DNA of 64,000 bases from Chinchilla lanigera (lineage: Eukaryota > Chordata > Mammalia > Rodentia > Chinchillidae), in contig NW_004955405.1 of the NCBI RefSeq assembly GCF_000276665.1, forward strand, positions 10,216,076-10,280,075, read 5' to 3'. How positions within the stretch are numbered: the first letter of the stretch is position 1; every line of letters starts with the position of its first letter. A model generated the notes under the pieces. That model did not search any database and was not told the origin of the DNA. It saw only the letters and a list, made by a program, of their open reading frames with translations. This document shows, in pieces, positions 22,143 through 34,495 of this stretch. The position numbers and the translations under genes are program-made.

Positions 22143-23814
22143 TAGTGATCTAGGATGTGAAATCTAATGTCTTGGTGGAAGTTTTACAAAATATTTGGTA
22201 AAGATTGCAATCCACCGTCACTGAAAAACCTAATGTAATTCTTTGTAATGTGGCCACATTTATTTTATGGGTAAAGAAAGATCTGAACTGAAGACTGTCA
22301 TGTTTAGAGGTGACAACTCTAATTATGACAGATGAATTAAATAGAGCATAAAAGCAAGTAAAAAGCAAGCATGAGTATTGAAAAGCAGAAATCCAAGCTT
22401 GGATGCTGAGTTAGAGTTTCTTTAGGCTGTTGTACATTAGGCTTAAATTCACCCCAAGTTAATCAATGTTGGGTTTTCCTGACTAGCACTGGGTAGCTTT
22501 TACTCAAGACTCCTCACCGCACAACAGAGTTAGACTCTCAGGTCCTATTGAATTTGTCTCCCTAATGCATGCCCTTGGCAAGATTAATTTAGCTGAAGTT
22601 TTCCTGTAAATAGTCACTATGTTGGGATTAGCACTGATGTGACAAAATCAGTGTGGGTAAAATTGACAGTACCTGAGCATAACCCAAAGAAAGTACAGCA
22701 AACATTACATGTAGCCATTGACTGTATTCCTCACCCCAGTATCTCCCAGTCATGGCTCCCCGAACACCTCCCTGCAGGCAAGACCTCAGGTGAGAAGGCC
22801 ATGGAGAGTCTTTGTTTGTCTTGACACTGAAATATTAGATGCAGGCCCCAACACCCTCCCCACAGGCACAGCACGGAAGCCCAACATCTCTGGATTTAGC
22901 TTTGGGCAACATGAAACTCAGGAGGAACCAGGGCCAGGAAGAACTGGAGAGTAGATAGTCCATTCTCCTGGTTCTGGGTCTCAAGAATTCTCTTGCTTTC
23001 TGGTCTGTACTAGTGACTGAAATAAAACTTTTCACTAGCCGAGTAGGCTGGGAGCTTAAAAGGAAAATGACATTGATGTGAAAAAAATGAGGAAGCATAA
23101 AGGTAAAATTCTGGCACGTTCAGGTTAATGACAGATAAGAATCTACTGGGATAATAACGGGCACTGCATTTGTATTCTCATTGTTTAGAAGGCTGCTTAT
23201 TTTATGTAGGATGTGTCACTGAGGTGTACATCTGCGTGGCATTTGTTTTGTCTTAAAGCCAAACTGAAGTCTATTATGGTCTGCTAAGCCACTAACGACC
23301 CACAGGACAGAAGTGTTCCAAAGGCTATTGATGACCCTGAAGGAAAAGCAGAATCAGAATTTGAAAAACCTTTGGTACATTCTTTGATGAATAAGCAAAT
23401 ATAAGCAGAAAGGAATCCAATAAGGATAGAAGCAATTCACTAAAAGAGGAAAAGCAAATGAAGTAGAGAAGATTGATTTTGCACACTCATTATCCACTTA
23501 TTTGTTGGCTCAAAGAACACAAATCAACAATTCTAGGCAATGCTATGAATTATCATTTTCTCCAAATAACACCCTTCTTCTCATTTCAAATTTACCCAGA
23601 CCAGAACTTTCTTTGTGTTACAGGAATGCAGACCATCCTAATTAAACTACCTGACTTATTTTATTCATTTGGCAAATATTTATTGAATACTTTTACATGC
23701 TAGCCATAACATACACAAAACACTGCATGATTTTTAATGTAGCAAAGAAAGTGCCAGTGTAGCACCAAACCCCACTTCCTGTTCTTTTTAGATGTATGCC
23801 TACGTGGAAATCAA
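22143..23814. other. Intergenic, nothing firmly recognised
   Basis: No gene support. A short reverse L2-tail signature (GGCAAATATTTATTGAATAC) lies at about 23670-23690. Confidence 0.4.
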
Positions 23815-23895
23815 CTGAGGGAGGTTAAGTGGGTTCCCCAAGGTCACACAGCTAGTAAAGCTGCAGGAGTCTGCACTCCAGACTCAAGCATAGGA
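23815..23895 (-). mobile_element. MIR SINE fragment (reverse)
   Basis: CCAAGGTCACACAGCTAGTAA is the reverse MIR core. GTCTGCACTCCAGACTC follows, as expected. Confidence 0.7.
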
Positions 23896-24320
23896 CAGAG
23901 AACAGTCCAAGTGTAAGCAGGATGCTCAAAAGCAGATCATTCACTGACAATCCCTGCACAAGTCCAATGGCTGTCTGGATTTCAGTCCACTCGAAGGTAA
24001 AGTGTGTGACTGACGACAGCTTCTCCTCAGTTATGTGGGATCCTGTGGTGGAAGTGCATGAGTAGGAAGTGGGTGGAAATGATGTTTGTCATCTCCAGCC
24101 CAACCCTGAACAACCTCTCTTATAATCCTAGGGAGGGGGGCTTTCTCTTTCTTCTCCTGCCAGCCAAATGGTGAGGAGCCAGTAGAAGACACCACAACCC
24201 TCAGAGATGTCACAGAATATCACAGGATGGAAGAGCTTGGTGCTTTGAATGACTGTGTGGAGTGAACAACCGCTAGCTGACTCCTATTAGACTATGACCT
24301 GAAGACACAGACACAGAGGC

Positions 24321-24346
24321 ATACACACACACACACACACACACAC
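24321..24346 (+). repeat. (CA)n microsatellite
   Basis: Thirteen near-perfect CA units. Confidence 0.9.
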
Positions 24347-24912
24347 CACCAAAACAGAACCCCCCCAAACAACATTTACTATGTTAAACTTCAGAGACTG
24401 AAAATTGAGACTTTCCTCAACAGCTAAGTATCGTGACTAACTTACGTGCCCTTGAAAAGGAGTCCACAATCCAGTTAGGAACAGAGACAAACACCACACC
24501 CACCCTAAAACTCCTCCCAGAGCTGTCACGGTGTTTATGGACACTCTGTGACTCTATTCACAGAAGCATGTCTCTAAAAGGAGTAGGACAGACCTTCTTG
24601 TATGTGATGCTCAGAACGGGAGTAAAACACACAAATGTTTCAGATCCCAGACTTCACACACATTAAATGTGAACGAGCTTAAGAGGCAGGCAATTGTGAA
24701 GCACTAGGGAATTCTAGGAAGGGAGCGCAGCCTAGACACTGGCACACCTACACCAAAAACCAGTCACAGCAATGCTTTTAGTAAGTTTATTTGCTGAACA
24801 CTAAATGTCTATAGGTCAACTTTTCCCACTGAGGTCACAGTTGTCATAGGGGAGGATTAAACTAGTTGTCCCCAGATTGCCCATTCTAGTGCTGATAGTC
24901 AAGCAGCTCTTT

Positions 24913-25069
24913 TTTGTTGTTGTTTTGTCTTTTTGAGAAGGGTCTCACAATGCAGTTCAGGCTGGCCTTCAACTCACTTTGTAGCCCAGGCTGGCCTCGA
25001 ATTCACAGCAATCCTCCTGTCTCAGCCTCCCAAGTGCTGAGATTACAGGCATGTGCTACCATGCCTGGC
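24913..25069 (-). mobile_element. B1 SINE
   Basis: The reverse B1 begins TTTTTGAGAAGGGTCTCACA and ends CATGCCTGGC. It retains the internal near-duplication CAGGCTGGCC typical of B1. Short flanking duplications (AGCTCTT) are seen at both ends. Confidence 0.9.
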
Positions 25070-25744
25070 TTCAACCAGCTCTTGAGTAATAATATTTTCT
25101 TATCCACTTTCCCTTTCAGTTATCATATGAAGGCAAATTTCTAGTCCAAGTTTTGACTACGTGGTGCTTTTTTCTTTTGTGACCTAAAAATTTTGCTCTC
25201 CGAGAGCTCAAATTATTTAATTAATGTAATTATTGATAGTATCTGCTACATAATCCAAGGTACTCTGTAAAATGAATACACGTGAGCCCATTCAAAAAGC
25301 AAGGAAAACATGCCAGTTCAGTGCTAAAATAGAAACTTTTACTGTACTTAATGTGTCCTACCCTGGCTGAGACAAGTAAATCCTCCAAGGCACAGCAACC
25401 TTCCCATTGGGGAAGTGGAGGAAGGAGAGTGCATACCTAGAGGAAGCGATATCCCTATTTCATTGTGGTAATTTAGCATACGCATATTTATTGAATGCAA
25501 GCTGAATTAGATTATCTGTTTTCTCAACTGAATAGACTAAATGACTTCGTACTGGGAAGAAAAAAAATCAAATGCCATAGCATCCTTTTATTGTGTTAAA
25601 ATAGATTGCAACATTAAGTGAATTACTGTTTATTTCTAATTGCTAGGAATAGATTAATGTCAGAGGATCAAGCAACTGATCATGCGTCATGGACTCCTTG
25701 CTAAACTGAGTCATGAAATTCAGCGTTTATGTTCACTGCTGTCA

Positions 25745-25802
25745 CTGGTACCTGGAATCGAACACAGGACTTTGCATTTGCCAGGCAAATGCTGTGTCAC
25801 AC
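25745..25802 (-). mobile_element. ID-like SINE fragment
   Basis: GGTACCTGGAATCGAACACA and TTTGCCAGGCAAATGCTGTG are reverse ID. The 5' half of the element is lost. Confidence 0.65.
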
Positions 25803-26170
25803 ATCTGCCAAGTACAACCTCTTTCACCTCGGAGAGGTCTAGTGGGAACATTTGTCACATTTCCTTCTGAGGTATTTCGAGGGTCAGGCAAAATTCTTAA
25901 AATACCAGCAATTTAATGAAAGATACCTGTTCCAAAAATGAGATAAAACCAAAGCCGTTTTCTGCTTTCAAAAAGAAACTTTTCAGATTTAAAAAGAGAA
26001 TCCAGGAATTGTTTGCAATACCTTTGGATTTCTACACATCTTGATCATGACCTTCCAGAAAGGCATTTGCAAGTCTGGAGTTTTCCAGAGTGATTTGCCA
26101 AGAACTGGTGTTGATTTATCAGAAAATCAATATGACATGCAGTGTACATTTATCTAGATAGTAATTCAAC

Positions 26171-26201
26171 ACATAAACACACACACACATACACACACAT
26201 G
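26171..26201 (+). repeat. (CA)n microsatellite
   Basis: An imperfect CA run with TA interruptions. Confidence 0.85.
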
Positions 26202-26343
26202 CTTTTAATTATTTATGGATTTCTAGTCCAAGAGCAAAGGGGTTATTTTAATCAGAGGTGGAAAAGACTCATTTTATAAGTTGTTCTAAATAACCATCCT
26301 CAGCTGAAAATATGCCTTTAGTTATGATTTTTAAAGTTCCTTC

Positions 26344-26437
26344 TTTTTTGTTTTTTTTTTTTTTGGTACCTGGAGTCGAACACAGGACTTTGCATTTGCC
26401 ACGCAAGTGCTGTGCCACTGAGCTATATCTCTGGCCC
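26344..26437 (-). mobile_element. ID-like SINE
   Basis: A T-run is followed by GGTACCTGGAGTCGAACACA and ends CTATATCTCTGGCCC. The duplication AAGTTCCTTC flanks it exactly at 26334 and 26438. Confidence 0.92.
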
Positions 26438-26639
26438 AAGTTCCTTCATTTTGAAATGCATCCTAAAAAATAGATTTTGTGTTTTCTTTCAGATTGATTT
26501 ATTTTACTTTATTTTAGGTTTATTTCCACAACTTATCAAGTCCAGGCCATTATCTCATTAACATGGACTGCACCCAATTTAAATGATCTCTATTTTCTCT
26601 CTCCATTTTTCTTTTCTCCCAGTCCCTGTGGGGTTGCAG

Positions 26640-26643
26640 GAGG

Positions 26644-26711
<68 letters not shown>

Positions 26712-26722
26712 TAGACAGAGAG
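26640..26722 (+). repeat. (GA)n array with GACA/GATA edge
   Basis: About 27 GA units run into GACAGACAGACAGATAGACAG. ORFs over it (Leu-Ser repeats) are artefacts. Confidence 0.95.
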
Positions 26723-27211
26723 ACTTCAGCAATTTCTCCACCACATCAGTCTTTGTTAGAGATTAAACCCATACTCTTCCGAGCGCAGAGCCAAAGCATC
26801 CACACATCTGGTCAGGCGCTGTGCCACACTGTCTGAGGATTTCTTTTTCTTCCTGGGTTCTGCATGTTTCCATGCTGGTCGAAGTCTATTCTGTGCCTGG
26901 CTGAAAGCCTAAGATATTTAGACTAGCTCGTAAAATAAACCCTCCTATTTCTGGTTAGTATGCTGAAAATTCACATGTTACCAGAAAATCCTGGGGTGAA
27001 AAACTCAAAGAGCTGTGGGAGGAGAAGGAGAAAGATGAGACGGGGGCCTGGGAAAAGTAGTTTAAAAAGTTCTGGTTCCTCCTTCACTGGGCTGTTACTT
27101 AGTCACTGTACCTTCTACAAGATCCTTCAGGGACCTCAAGAGAATTCCTGCACTCTCTCAAGAAACAGATTTCTCCCTCCGAGTGAAATCTTCCTTGGAA
27201 AATAAATTAGT

Positions 27212-27232
27212 CAGAGAGAGAGAGAGAGAGAC

Positions 27233-27294
<62 letters not shown>
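27212..27294 (+). repeat. (GA)n array
   Basis: About 40 GA units with two ACA interruptions. It is the second long GA array within 600 bases and carries the same strand bias. Confidence 0.95.
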
Positions 27295-27296
<2 letters not shown>

Positions 27297-27717
27297 TTGT
27301 TTCATGTTCTCGTATGTCCATTTCAAATGATTTATCTTCTCCCTGGCACACTTGAGCTTCTTCGTTCTTTGGGTTTATTTTGTCTAAAAGAAAATTCTAC
27401 TTACTTCCCATAATTCAACAACCTAGATTCTGCCCAGTTTCAGATTAAATAGGTAGTAATTTTCAGACACCATAACTGACTTTTCCTGTTTTCTTCAAGA
27501 AAAAAGTGAGGCTGTGACTTAGTGGGGTTTTGTATTTAAATGTCCTTTGGTCTTAAACAAGGCTCATGAAATCCTAAGCTTTTTGTTACAAAGGTTCCGA
27601 ATGCACAGCAGTAAGGTGAATATATTCTCTTGTGTCGGTTTCAAACTTGTTACAATACTTATGGCCTGCTGTCCACATTTAACAGAAGGCTTTACAAATT
27701 TTCTCTCTCTGCATGCA

Positions 27718-27718
<1 letters not shown>

Positions 27719-27754
<36 letters not shown>

Positions 27755-27776
27755 ACGTGTGTGTGTGTGTGCGTGT
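27719..27776 (+). repeat. (GT)n array
   Basis: GT units with a GCAC interruption near 27753, able to adopt Z-DNA in principle. Confidence 0.93.
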
Positions 27777-28002
27777 ACACACAGGGTCACACTTGGATGC
27801 CCTCTTTTCCCTGACAGTTCTGCCCGTGCATGAAGCCCCTTATGAACCTGGTCATGACTAACCACTCACACCTCCAGGGAAGAGAATGGGAGAGGGGCGT
27901 GGGTGGGAAGAGACCCCAGTAGGTGGAGAGGTGATGCATGTTTGGGGAGCTCCTGCGTGACACACACTACCTTGGGAAAAGACCATGCAGACTGAGACTG
28001 TG

Positions 28003-28190
28003 TTTGACCCTGATTCTGCCACTTCCGCGGTGTGCACATTTCGGAAAGTTATTTAACCTAACTTTCAGTTTCCTTACTGGTAAAATGGAGAAGCTTCTGT
28101 GATAGTAGCTAACACTTTTGGATTGCTTTTTTGCACCAGGCACTGTTCTAAGTGTTTAGGTGCCCACGCTGGCCCTATAAAGTAGACACT
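28003..28190 (+). mobile_element. MIR SINE
   Basis: TTTGACCCTGATTCTGCCAC, GAAAGTTATTTAACCTAAC, CAGTTTCCTTACTGGTAAAATGG and a GATAGTAGCTAAC tail give a nearly full MIR (motifs shown in part). Confidence 0.8.
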
Positions 28191-28329
28191 AGGGAGAGAA
28201 GAGAGAAGCCAAGTAAAATGTTAGCATATAAGTGTTCAGGAATAGCTAGCCATCCCCGTTATCCTGTGTGTTGTTATTACACCACAGCCCTTCTTTGTGA
28301 TGAATCTTATCTAACTTTCTCACTACCTC

Positions 28330-28465
28330 TGTAAAGTTGGCCTCACCATCTCTATTTTTCACTCATGAGCAAACCAGAAGTTAACTAATTTGCACATATT
28401 TCCTTGCTGTTAAAAGAGCAGTAAGATTCAAATTCTGGTCTTTGTGATTCCAAACTTGCTCTCTT
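28330..28465 (-). mobile_element. MIR SINE (reverse)
   Basis: CACTCATGAGCAAACCAGAAG, GTTAACTAATTTGCAC and AAGATTCAAATTCTGGTC match the reverse MIR order. Confidence 0.6.
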
Positions 28466-28824
28466 CCCTATGGAGAAAAAAATGTTCATTCTACAGAAAC
28501 ATTGTCTCCTGCCCTGTGGCTGCACCGTTCCTCATCTCCCACGATCCTGCTCCCCAGGTCCAACAGCATGGCTGAGAAGAAGTGTGGGCATCTGGGGCTC
28601 ATATGCTTACGGTGGTTACAGCAGCATTTCCACAGATGGGGCTAGCTGTGGCTGTTCTGAGGGAACCACCTTCAACTTCTTACCAAGAAAGTCTCTGGGG
28701 CCTGACCCCACTGTCACCCCATCACTTCCAGCACCACCTCCACAAGCACCACTATTTTCTTACTAATCCTTACTTGTCTTCTAGAGCTTTTGTGAAACAT
28801 CATTTCTTAGGGAGCCACTAAGCA

Positions 28825-28945
28825 AACATCAGAGGAGCAAATATTTCAGCAAGTGTTTAGAGAGGCCCATTCTGTGTCAGATTTCCTTCACAGTACTGAC
28901 AGGCAGATGAAACTCCTCTCCTCATGGTGCTTTCATTCTTGCTTA
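28825..28945 (-). mobile_element. L2 3' fragment (reverse)
   Basis: GAGCAAATATTTCAGCAAGTG and CTCCTCTCCTCATGGTGC match the reverse L2 end. Confidence 0.5.
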
Positions 28946-29334
28946 GGTAAAATTCCCTCACGGCTTCCTGAAATTCCTCCTCACGTTATATTTTTGTGAT
29001 CATTTATGTATAAGAATCTGCATTAATGTCATGTTCCCATAATAGTTTCTAAATACCAAGAAGGGACAGCTCATATGAAAATTTCCCCTCATTAACATGG
29101 AGCTTTGCGCTTGATATACAATAAATATTGTCAAATAATCCACTGGCTGAGGAGTACATTAATACATCTTCTAACCAGCTCAGGCAATGGGCATTCTCAG
29201 TACCAACTTTGAGGATTGCCTCAGGTGCTTTGAGGTCAGGCTGTCAGCCTAGGAGGAAAACACAGAAAGTTCATGATCTACAACAGAAGCACTCTGAATT
29301 GTGATGTTTCTCTTGTAAATTATTCCTGTTCTGG

Positions 29335-29850
29335 GGATGTTGAAACATAAGAATCTTCACACAGTGCTAATGGAAGTATAAACTGACATCACCCTTCTGG
29401 TAAGTACCTTGCAGAAATCAGGTAAGTGTGCTCACACTCAGTGTTCCAACAATATAGCTGCGATCCAGGGGATATTTTCATACAGGTGCATGAGGATCTA
29501 TGCAAGAATGTTAATTACAATGTTATTTGTGGGTGTTTTCCATCACTGAGAAAGCAAATGGGTATTATGTGCTAGAAGCACATAATTGAGTATTATGCAG
29601 CAATTAAGAATAGTGGATTAGATATGCATACGGCAATACAAATCCTAGCAAAATATAGCCCACTAATGCTTAGTGGAAAAAAGTAGAAAATAGAGTGAGA
29701 TGTTTAACATCATCATTTATGTAGGTTAAAAATTCATGCACACAAAACATTACATGGTTTGCAAAGACATATGCAGATAAAGAGATTCACACTAAGCATA
29801 TTAAAGTATTTACCTATAGAGGTGATGGGAATAAATGGAAATTAGTTTAT
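29335..29850 (+). mobile_element. Old L1 3' region
   Basis: CACAGTGCTAATGGAAGTATAAA, GAGTATTATGCAGCAATTAAGAA and ACATCATCATTTATGTAGG are typical of old L1 ORF2-end/3'-UTR sequence (motifs in part). It is heavily diverged and has no open frame. Confidence 0.6.
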
Positions 29851-31265
29851 ATAAGTTAATTTATGAGTAAAATAAGGGAGAGTCTTTGTATGAACCAAGA
29901 ATACCACTGAGCTGAAGGTACAAAAACAGAGCAAAATTGTTTTCGGGGGTGTCTACCCTGTTTGTAGCAGCGATTGCCAAGCTCGTCTGTCTGTTGTTCT
30001 CATGTTCTGATGCTGTTTTTGAGGTCACGTGGCTTGCAGAGGTGTTTGCGGGTGTCCTAAATTTATTTCTTCTTCTGTGATAGTCACCTTTGTCTTGTCT
30101 TCCTTCTGGAGGCTGCTTAAGGGCCCTGCGCACCCGGTGTCTGCTCCTGTCCAGCTTACAAGGGAATTTGGCAAAACAAGGAGTACCACTGAGTTCTCCT
30201 GAGCCCGTCAATCCCTGTGAGGGATCTCTGTCTGCCTCAGGGTGAATGCTGAAGTCTCACTTGTTCAATAATCCAAAGGGAACCCCTGGAACAGGCTCTG
30301 GCCTCCCAGTCATGTACAGTGTTCACATGACACCTCCTTTTAGTTCAGTGCTTTCTGCAGCTGTAGTCTTTGGGTATAGCTGTAATTTTCTGAACATAGG
30401 TGTCATGCTCATTGAGCCATATAGCCCTGGCATGCGGTTTCCCACTGTTGACACTGATGTGACACCACAGCCCCCGAGTCACTGTTTCTAGGTGGCTCTC
30501 CAGGCAACAAGCTTCCACAGAGAAGCCACACCACCGTGGTGTGTATTTGTGCCTTTACTGCAATGGTCAGCTATGTTCTCATATCGGGTTTGATGGAGGC
30601 GGGATGCTCCAATTGAAAGCCAATGGGTTGCAACGGCCCGTAGGGCATCCAGCGTGTACTCTGGGAACTGTAACTCCAGCCTGCTAGGGTTCAGTCTGAG
30701 AAATCCAGAATAAACGAACACTGGGGGCTGGATGGGTTGGAATATACTGAGCTATTTCAATTTGGGACAGAGGTCAAGCCTATTGTAAGAGTCAGAAAGA
30801 CCATTTGTTAGGTACATATTCCCAGAGAACCCAAATTGGATTTGTAAAATTTTATTTCTGGTATTATATCCTAGGGAGCATGTATCTAGCGCCAGCTACA
30901 CCATGGTAAAGTTGGAGGAAGAAGGACTTCATTACGCCACTTTAAACTTGAGGTCCATTCCAGGACCACACATCTGTAGTTCACTGCAAATGAAAATTTC
31001 CCCATGAACAAACACTAGTAGTTACATGGAAATATGTATAGATAGAATGTTTGATGGTAAATGCATTACCTTGTTAAATGTAAGCAGTTATGAGTGACTA
31101 CAAATTTTGTGTCTTTTGTCATTTCTCTTCTATGCATTTATAAATTACATACAAATATATGTAAATGCATGTTTGGAGGAAAAATGACAAGAAGGATATA
31201 CTAAGAGTTTCAAAAAATGGAACTGACTTAAATATTTCAACCTCTGTAAAGGCTATGATAAAGGG
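29851..31265. other. Repeat-poor stretch with a compact, more GC-rich block (29900-30730)
   Basis: No repeat family was recognised. The minus strand has ORFs of 116 codons (29861-30211) and 77 codons (30488-30721), and an inverted CCAAT context (AAAGCCAATGGG) lies near 30620. AATAAA occurs at about 30711 on the plus strand. A decayed LTR, a retrocopy or an old promoter are all possible, and I cannot choose. Confidence 0.35.
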
Positions 31266-31269
31266 GACA

Positions 31270-31273
31270 CACT

Positions 31274-31305
<32 letters not shown>

Positions 31306-31324
31306 ACACACACATACACACTCA
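31270..31324 (+). repeat. (CA)n microsatellite
   Basis: A long CACACA run with TCACA and TACA interruptions. Confidence 0.93.
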
Positions 31325-31439
31325 CCCTCCACCAACAGATAGACTCAGAAGACCCACAGGTTTTTTTCACTTAGTAAAATATAAACTTCTATTCTTCCAT
31401 ATTTATAAATACACAGCCCTGTCTTTCTAGCTCATGGCT

Positions 31440-31760
31440 TCATGGTCACTGTGTAGTCATGCCATAATTATTTATCTGAATCCCTATTGCTAATTATTCA
31501 AGGCATTTCAAATTTATTGGTGCTGTAAATTTGACAGTAGTTAGCATCCTACTTGTTTATTCTTACACATTTATCTGACTATTTGCTTAGGGTAAATTCC
31601 TGAGGTGGGACTTCATCAAAAACTTTTTAAAAAGGCTTTTCTGTACATATCTGGGTTTTCTTCTGAAAGATCGCACCAATTTACACTTCCACCAAAATGG
31701 TAGTAGGCAAACCAGTTTCCTCAAACTCTTTGCAGCACTGGGTAATGTCAGTCTTCGTAG
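31440..31760 (-). mobile_element. Old L1 fragment (reverse)
   Basis: The plus strand gives the typical reverse L1 order: GGGTAAATTCCTGAGGTGGGA, GCACCAATTTACACTTCCACC, CAGTTTCCTCAAACTCTTTG and CACTGGGTAATGTCAG (motifs in part). Confidence 0.7.
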
Positions 31761-32874
31761 TCAATCTCATTCTGACATCTAGTTCTTCCTTTGGAGCTTA
31801 AGCCAGGAGTGGCATTTTTTAAGGTTAAGCAGACACCATACTTTCGTATTTAAAAGGCCTTCCCATGTCAGGGTACAAATCAGCTTCCTCTACAAGCCAG
31901 TGAATACTTATCCCAGTCTTTTAGGTTGAATTAAACTTTTCTTTATATGTGTGCCTGGAGTTCTGAGGTTGACTGGTGAGGGCAGATTAAGCTTATTTCC
32001 GAGCTGAGTAAATTGATGGCCAAGGGAGGGATGGTGTGCAGCCAGGGCCAAGCTACACCGGAAAATCACTGTCAGGCCACCCTGAATGGCACCAGGTCAC
32101 CCTCCTTTGATTTATCTTAGAATTCAAGTGAAACAAAAATTTTCCTGCTCTTAAAAATCTTTTGTGCTCTTAAAAATCAAGCTGTTTTAGGAATTTTAAA
32201 ATGTTGTTAATAAATCATCTCACATCTAACAATATTAACATTTTGTATTTGTTCATCAATTTTTTCAGCTGAAGTTATTGTAAGATAACTGTAGAAATTA
32301 TGACATGCTCTATGCTGGTTTTCATTTCTGAACATTTAGAATATTTCTTCCATAAATGAACACGCACAAACTCATTTTTTCCTGACTAGAATAAGTTGTC
32401 TTCTCAATCTTCTGTCCCTTAGTTTAACATATATTCAGAAGCAGACCTCCTAGCTTTGTCCTGCCAGTTTTAGAGAAGAAGCAGCAGTTCACTTGCCGGG
32501 AGTTGCCTTCTGACAGTCGGGGACCAAGTCCAGTCTAGAGACCTGCTGCCTTGCTCATGTGACTCTGATGTTTCTTCTCAGCTTGATTTTTGGAAACTGC
32601 AAGTGCTACTCAGCCTACTTCCATATTTTATGGAGTTATTTTTAAAAAAGATAAAGTCACAAATGTGGCTTAGCTCATCTTATTGTTCTTCTGGGGTAAG
32701 CTTGCTGGATGGCTGCTAGGAGACAGGCACTGCCTCCCCCACCGAGAAAATAGGGGAAGAGGGGCTGCTGGCTGCAAGCTGTGGCTAAAGGAGGACAAAC
32801 GTATGAGCCGGTGGCAAGTGTGGAAGATTATTCCCTGCAAACAAGACCTGGGACTTCAGGCAAGGGTGGAGTAT
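31761..32874. other. Intergenic, nothing recognised
   Basis: No repeat or exon was recognised. The small ORFs near 32683-32982 overlap on both strands without support. Confidence 0.4.
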
Positions 32875-33090
32875 GCTGAGAGTACAGACTTTGAAACTAG
32901 TTAGACAAGGGTCCCAACCCGACCCAGTTCTGCCGAATTCTGAGGGACCTTGGCTCCTTTGTTTTTCTTCTCTAAGCTTCAATATTAGTTTTCATTATTT
33001 AAGATCATTTTAGGGATTAATTGAGTTAAAGTACATATATCTTTCACTGCAACACTTGTTGCATAGACCCCTCAATAATCTGAGTTGCTA
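32875..33090 (+). mobile_element. MIR SINE
   Basis: GAGTACAGACTTTGAAACTAG, CCCAGTTCTGCCGAATTCTG, TTCTCTAAGCTTCAATATTAG and GGGATTAATTGAGTTAAAG follow the MIR order (motifs in part). Confidence 0.65.
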
Positions 33091-33162
33091 TTACGATTAA
33101 TCAAGACATGAGGATTATCTTCCCTTCTCTGGCATTGCCCAATATTGGATATTTCAAGGCAG

Positions 33163-33502
33163 CGTTAGGGGAATTACAGCCCACAGACCAAATCCAGCCC
33201 TGGATTTCTTGTGAGCTAAGAATATTTGATCTTAAATATCTTAAATAAAAGAATATTTCACATTTATAAATAGTTGCAGGGAGAACAAAAGCAGAATATT
33301 TTGTGTCATACGCAAATGATATAAAATTCAAACTCCATAAGTAACGTTGTGTTGCAATGCAGCCACACCCATCATGTACGTATTGACTGCGGTGTTTCCG
33401 GGCTACAAAGGCAGAGTTTAAGAGTAGCTACAGTGACCAGATAGCCTGCAAAGCCAAAAGTATTTACTATCTGGCCCTTTATAGGAAGGTTGCAGACCTC
33501 TG
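33163..33502. mobile_element. hAT-Charlie non-autonomous DNA transposon
   Basis: One end reads GGGGAATTACAGCCCACAGA, then CCAAATCCAGCCCTGG. The other end reads ATTTACTATCTGGCCCTTTA and then GGTTGCAGACCTCTG. CACAGCCACACCCAT-type and TACAAAGGCAGAGTTTAAGAG motifs lie between. This matches the widespread mammalian Charlie MITE with CAGGGGTCGGCAAACT ends. A central insertion near 33220-33310 makes it longer than usual. Confidence 0.78.
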
Positions 33503-34314
33503 CTGTAGAAAGTTGTTGAGCATGGAGCATGCTGTACAGGATCGGGGAGAATGCTGTTTTCTGTCTTCTTGTACGTATTGTATAGTTTCTGCTAAAGGAA
33601 TTGTGGTGGGTTGACAACTAGTGGTCACCTTGTAACATCCAGCTGAACTGAGTAAGCCTGGTGCCAGGAGAGGGAGGCCTTCCTGAGGATTATTGCCAGC
33701 AGCTTAAGAGGCAGACCTGGAGAAGAAGAGGAGGCTATTAGGGATACTTGCACCATGGCTGATTTTAAACTCTCCAACATGCACCAAACGGCTTGGAAAA
33801 ATTCGTACAATTTTTGACCCTTGTTTCCAGTGAGCCAGGCCGGCCAGCGCCAGTGCACAAGTGCCCTTGACCTCTACTGACAGCCTCATCATTGCGGTGC
33901 TCCTTGGAGCTTCACTTCTGTATTGCATTTTCCAGGGGGACCATAATTGGTAATTGAGTCACAGAAGGGAGCCAAGATTTACACTTCTGAGGGTCTTATT
34001 TCAGAATATATTTTTCAAAAATACTCATCACATCTGAGAGACAGCGCAGAAGAAAGCTGACACACATGTGGGAAGAAAAGCACTCTCAGTGAGGAAGTCT
34101 GAGCAATGTGGAAAGATCCCTGGCACAAGGTTTTGATTGGAAGGGTTCAGGGAGTGCCAGTGACCTACAGACTCATTCACTTACCCTTGCCCCCTGAGTG
34201 TGGCTAGTGGGACATGCATGCGGGTATCGAGTGAGAGAGAGCTCCTAGCTGGGGAGAATCACAGTGCTAAGGTCCTGAGGCAACTGCCTTTTAATTCATT
34301 CCCTCCTCTGTGCT

Positions 34315-34495
34315 TCCGCTGGAATCTGACCTTTCCACGCTGGTTGTGTTTTGGGGAAGCATTGGTTGATGGTTTATATATGGATTAGAATGTGAGTTCC
34401 TAGAAACTAGAAGTTTATTGTTTGTCTTTGTATCTTCAGTATCTAACGCAATGCTAGTCGCAAAGCAAGTAAGTGTAAAATAAATAGAGCATCCA
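34315..34495 (+). mobile_element. L2 3' end
   Basis: TTAGAATGTGAGTTCCTAGAAA, then TTTGTCTTTGTATCTTCAGTATC and TAAAATAAATAG match the L2 3' end (motifs in part). Confidence 0.6.

Noticed and set aside
26550..26744. 64-codon minus-strand ORF with a leucine/serine-rich stretch resembling a signal peptide
   Set aside because: It is a GA microsatellite read backwards.
28470..28821. Exon-like block with AG and GT edges and 98/79-codon ORFs
   Set aside because: The two open frames overlap and neither gives a consistent exon. I see no coding signal beyond openness.
31270..31324. CRISPR-like direct repeats
   Set aside because: Simple CA dinucleotide runs with no spacers. CRISPR arrays are also not expected in a mammalian genome.
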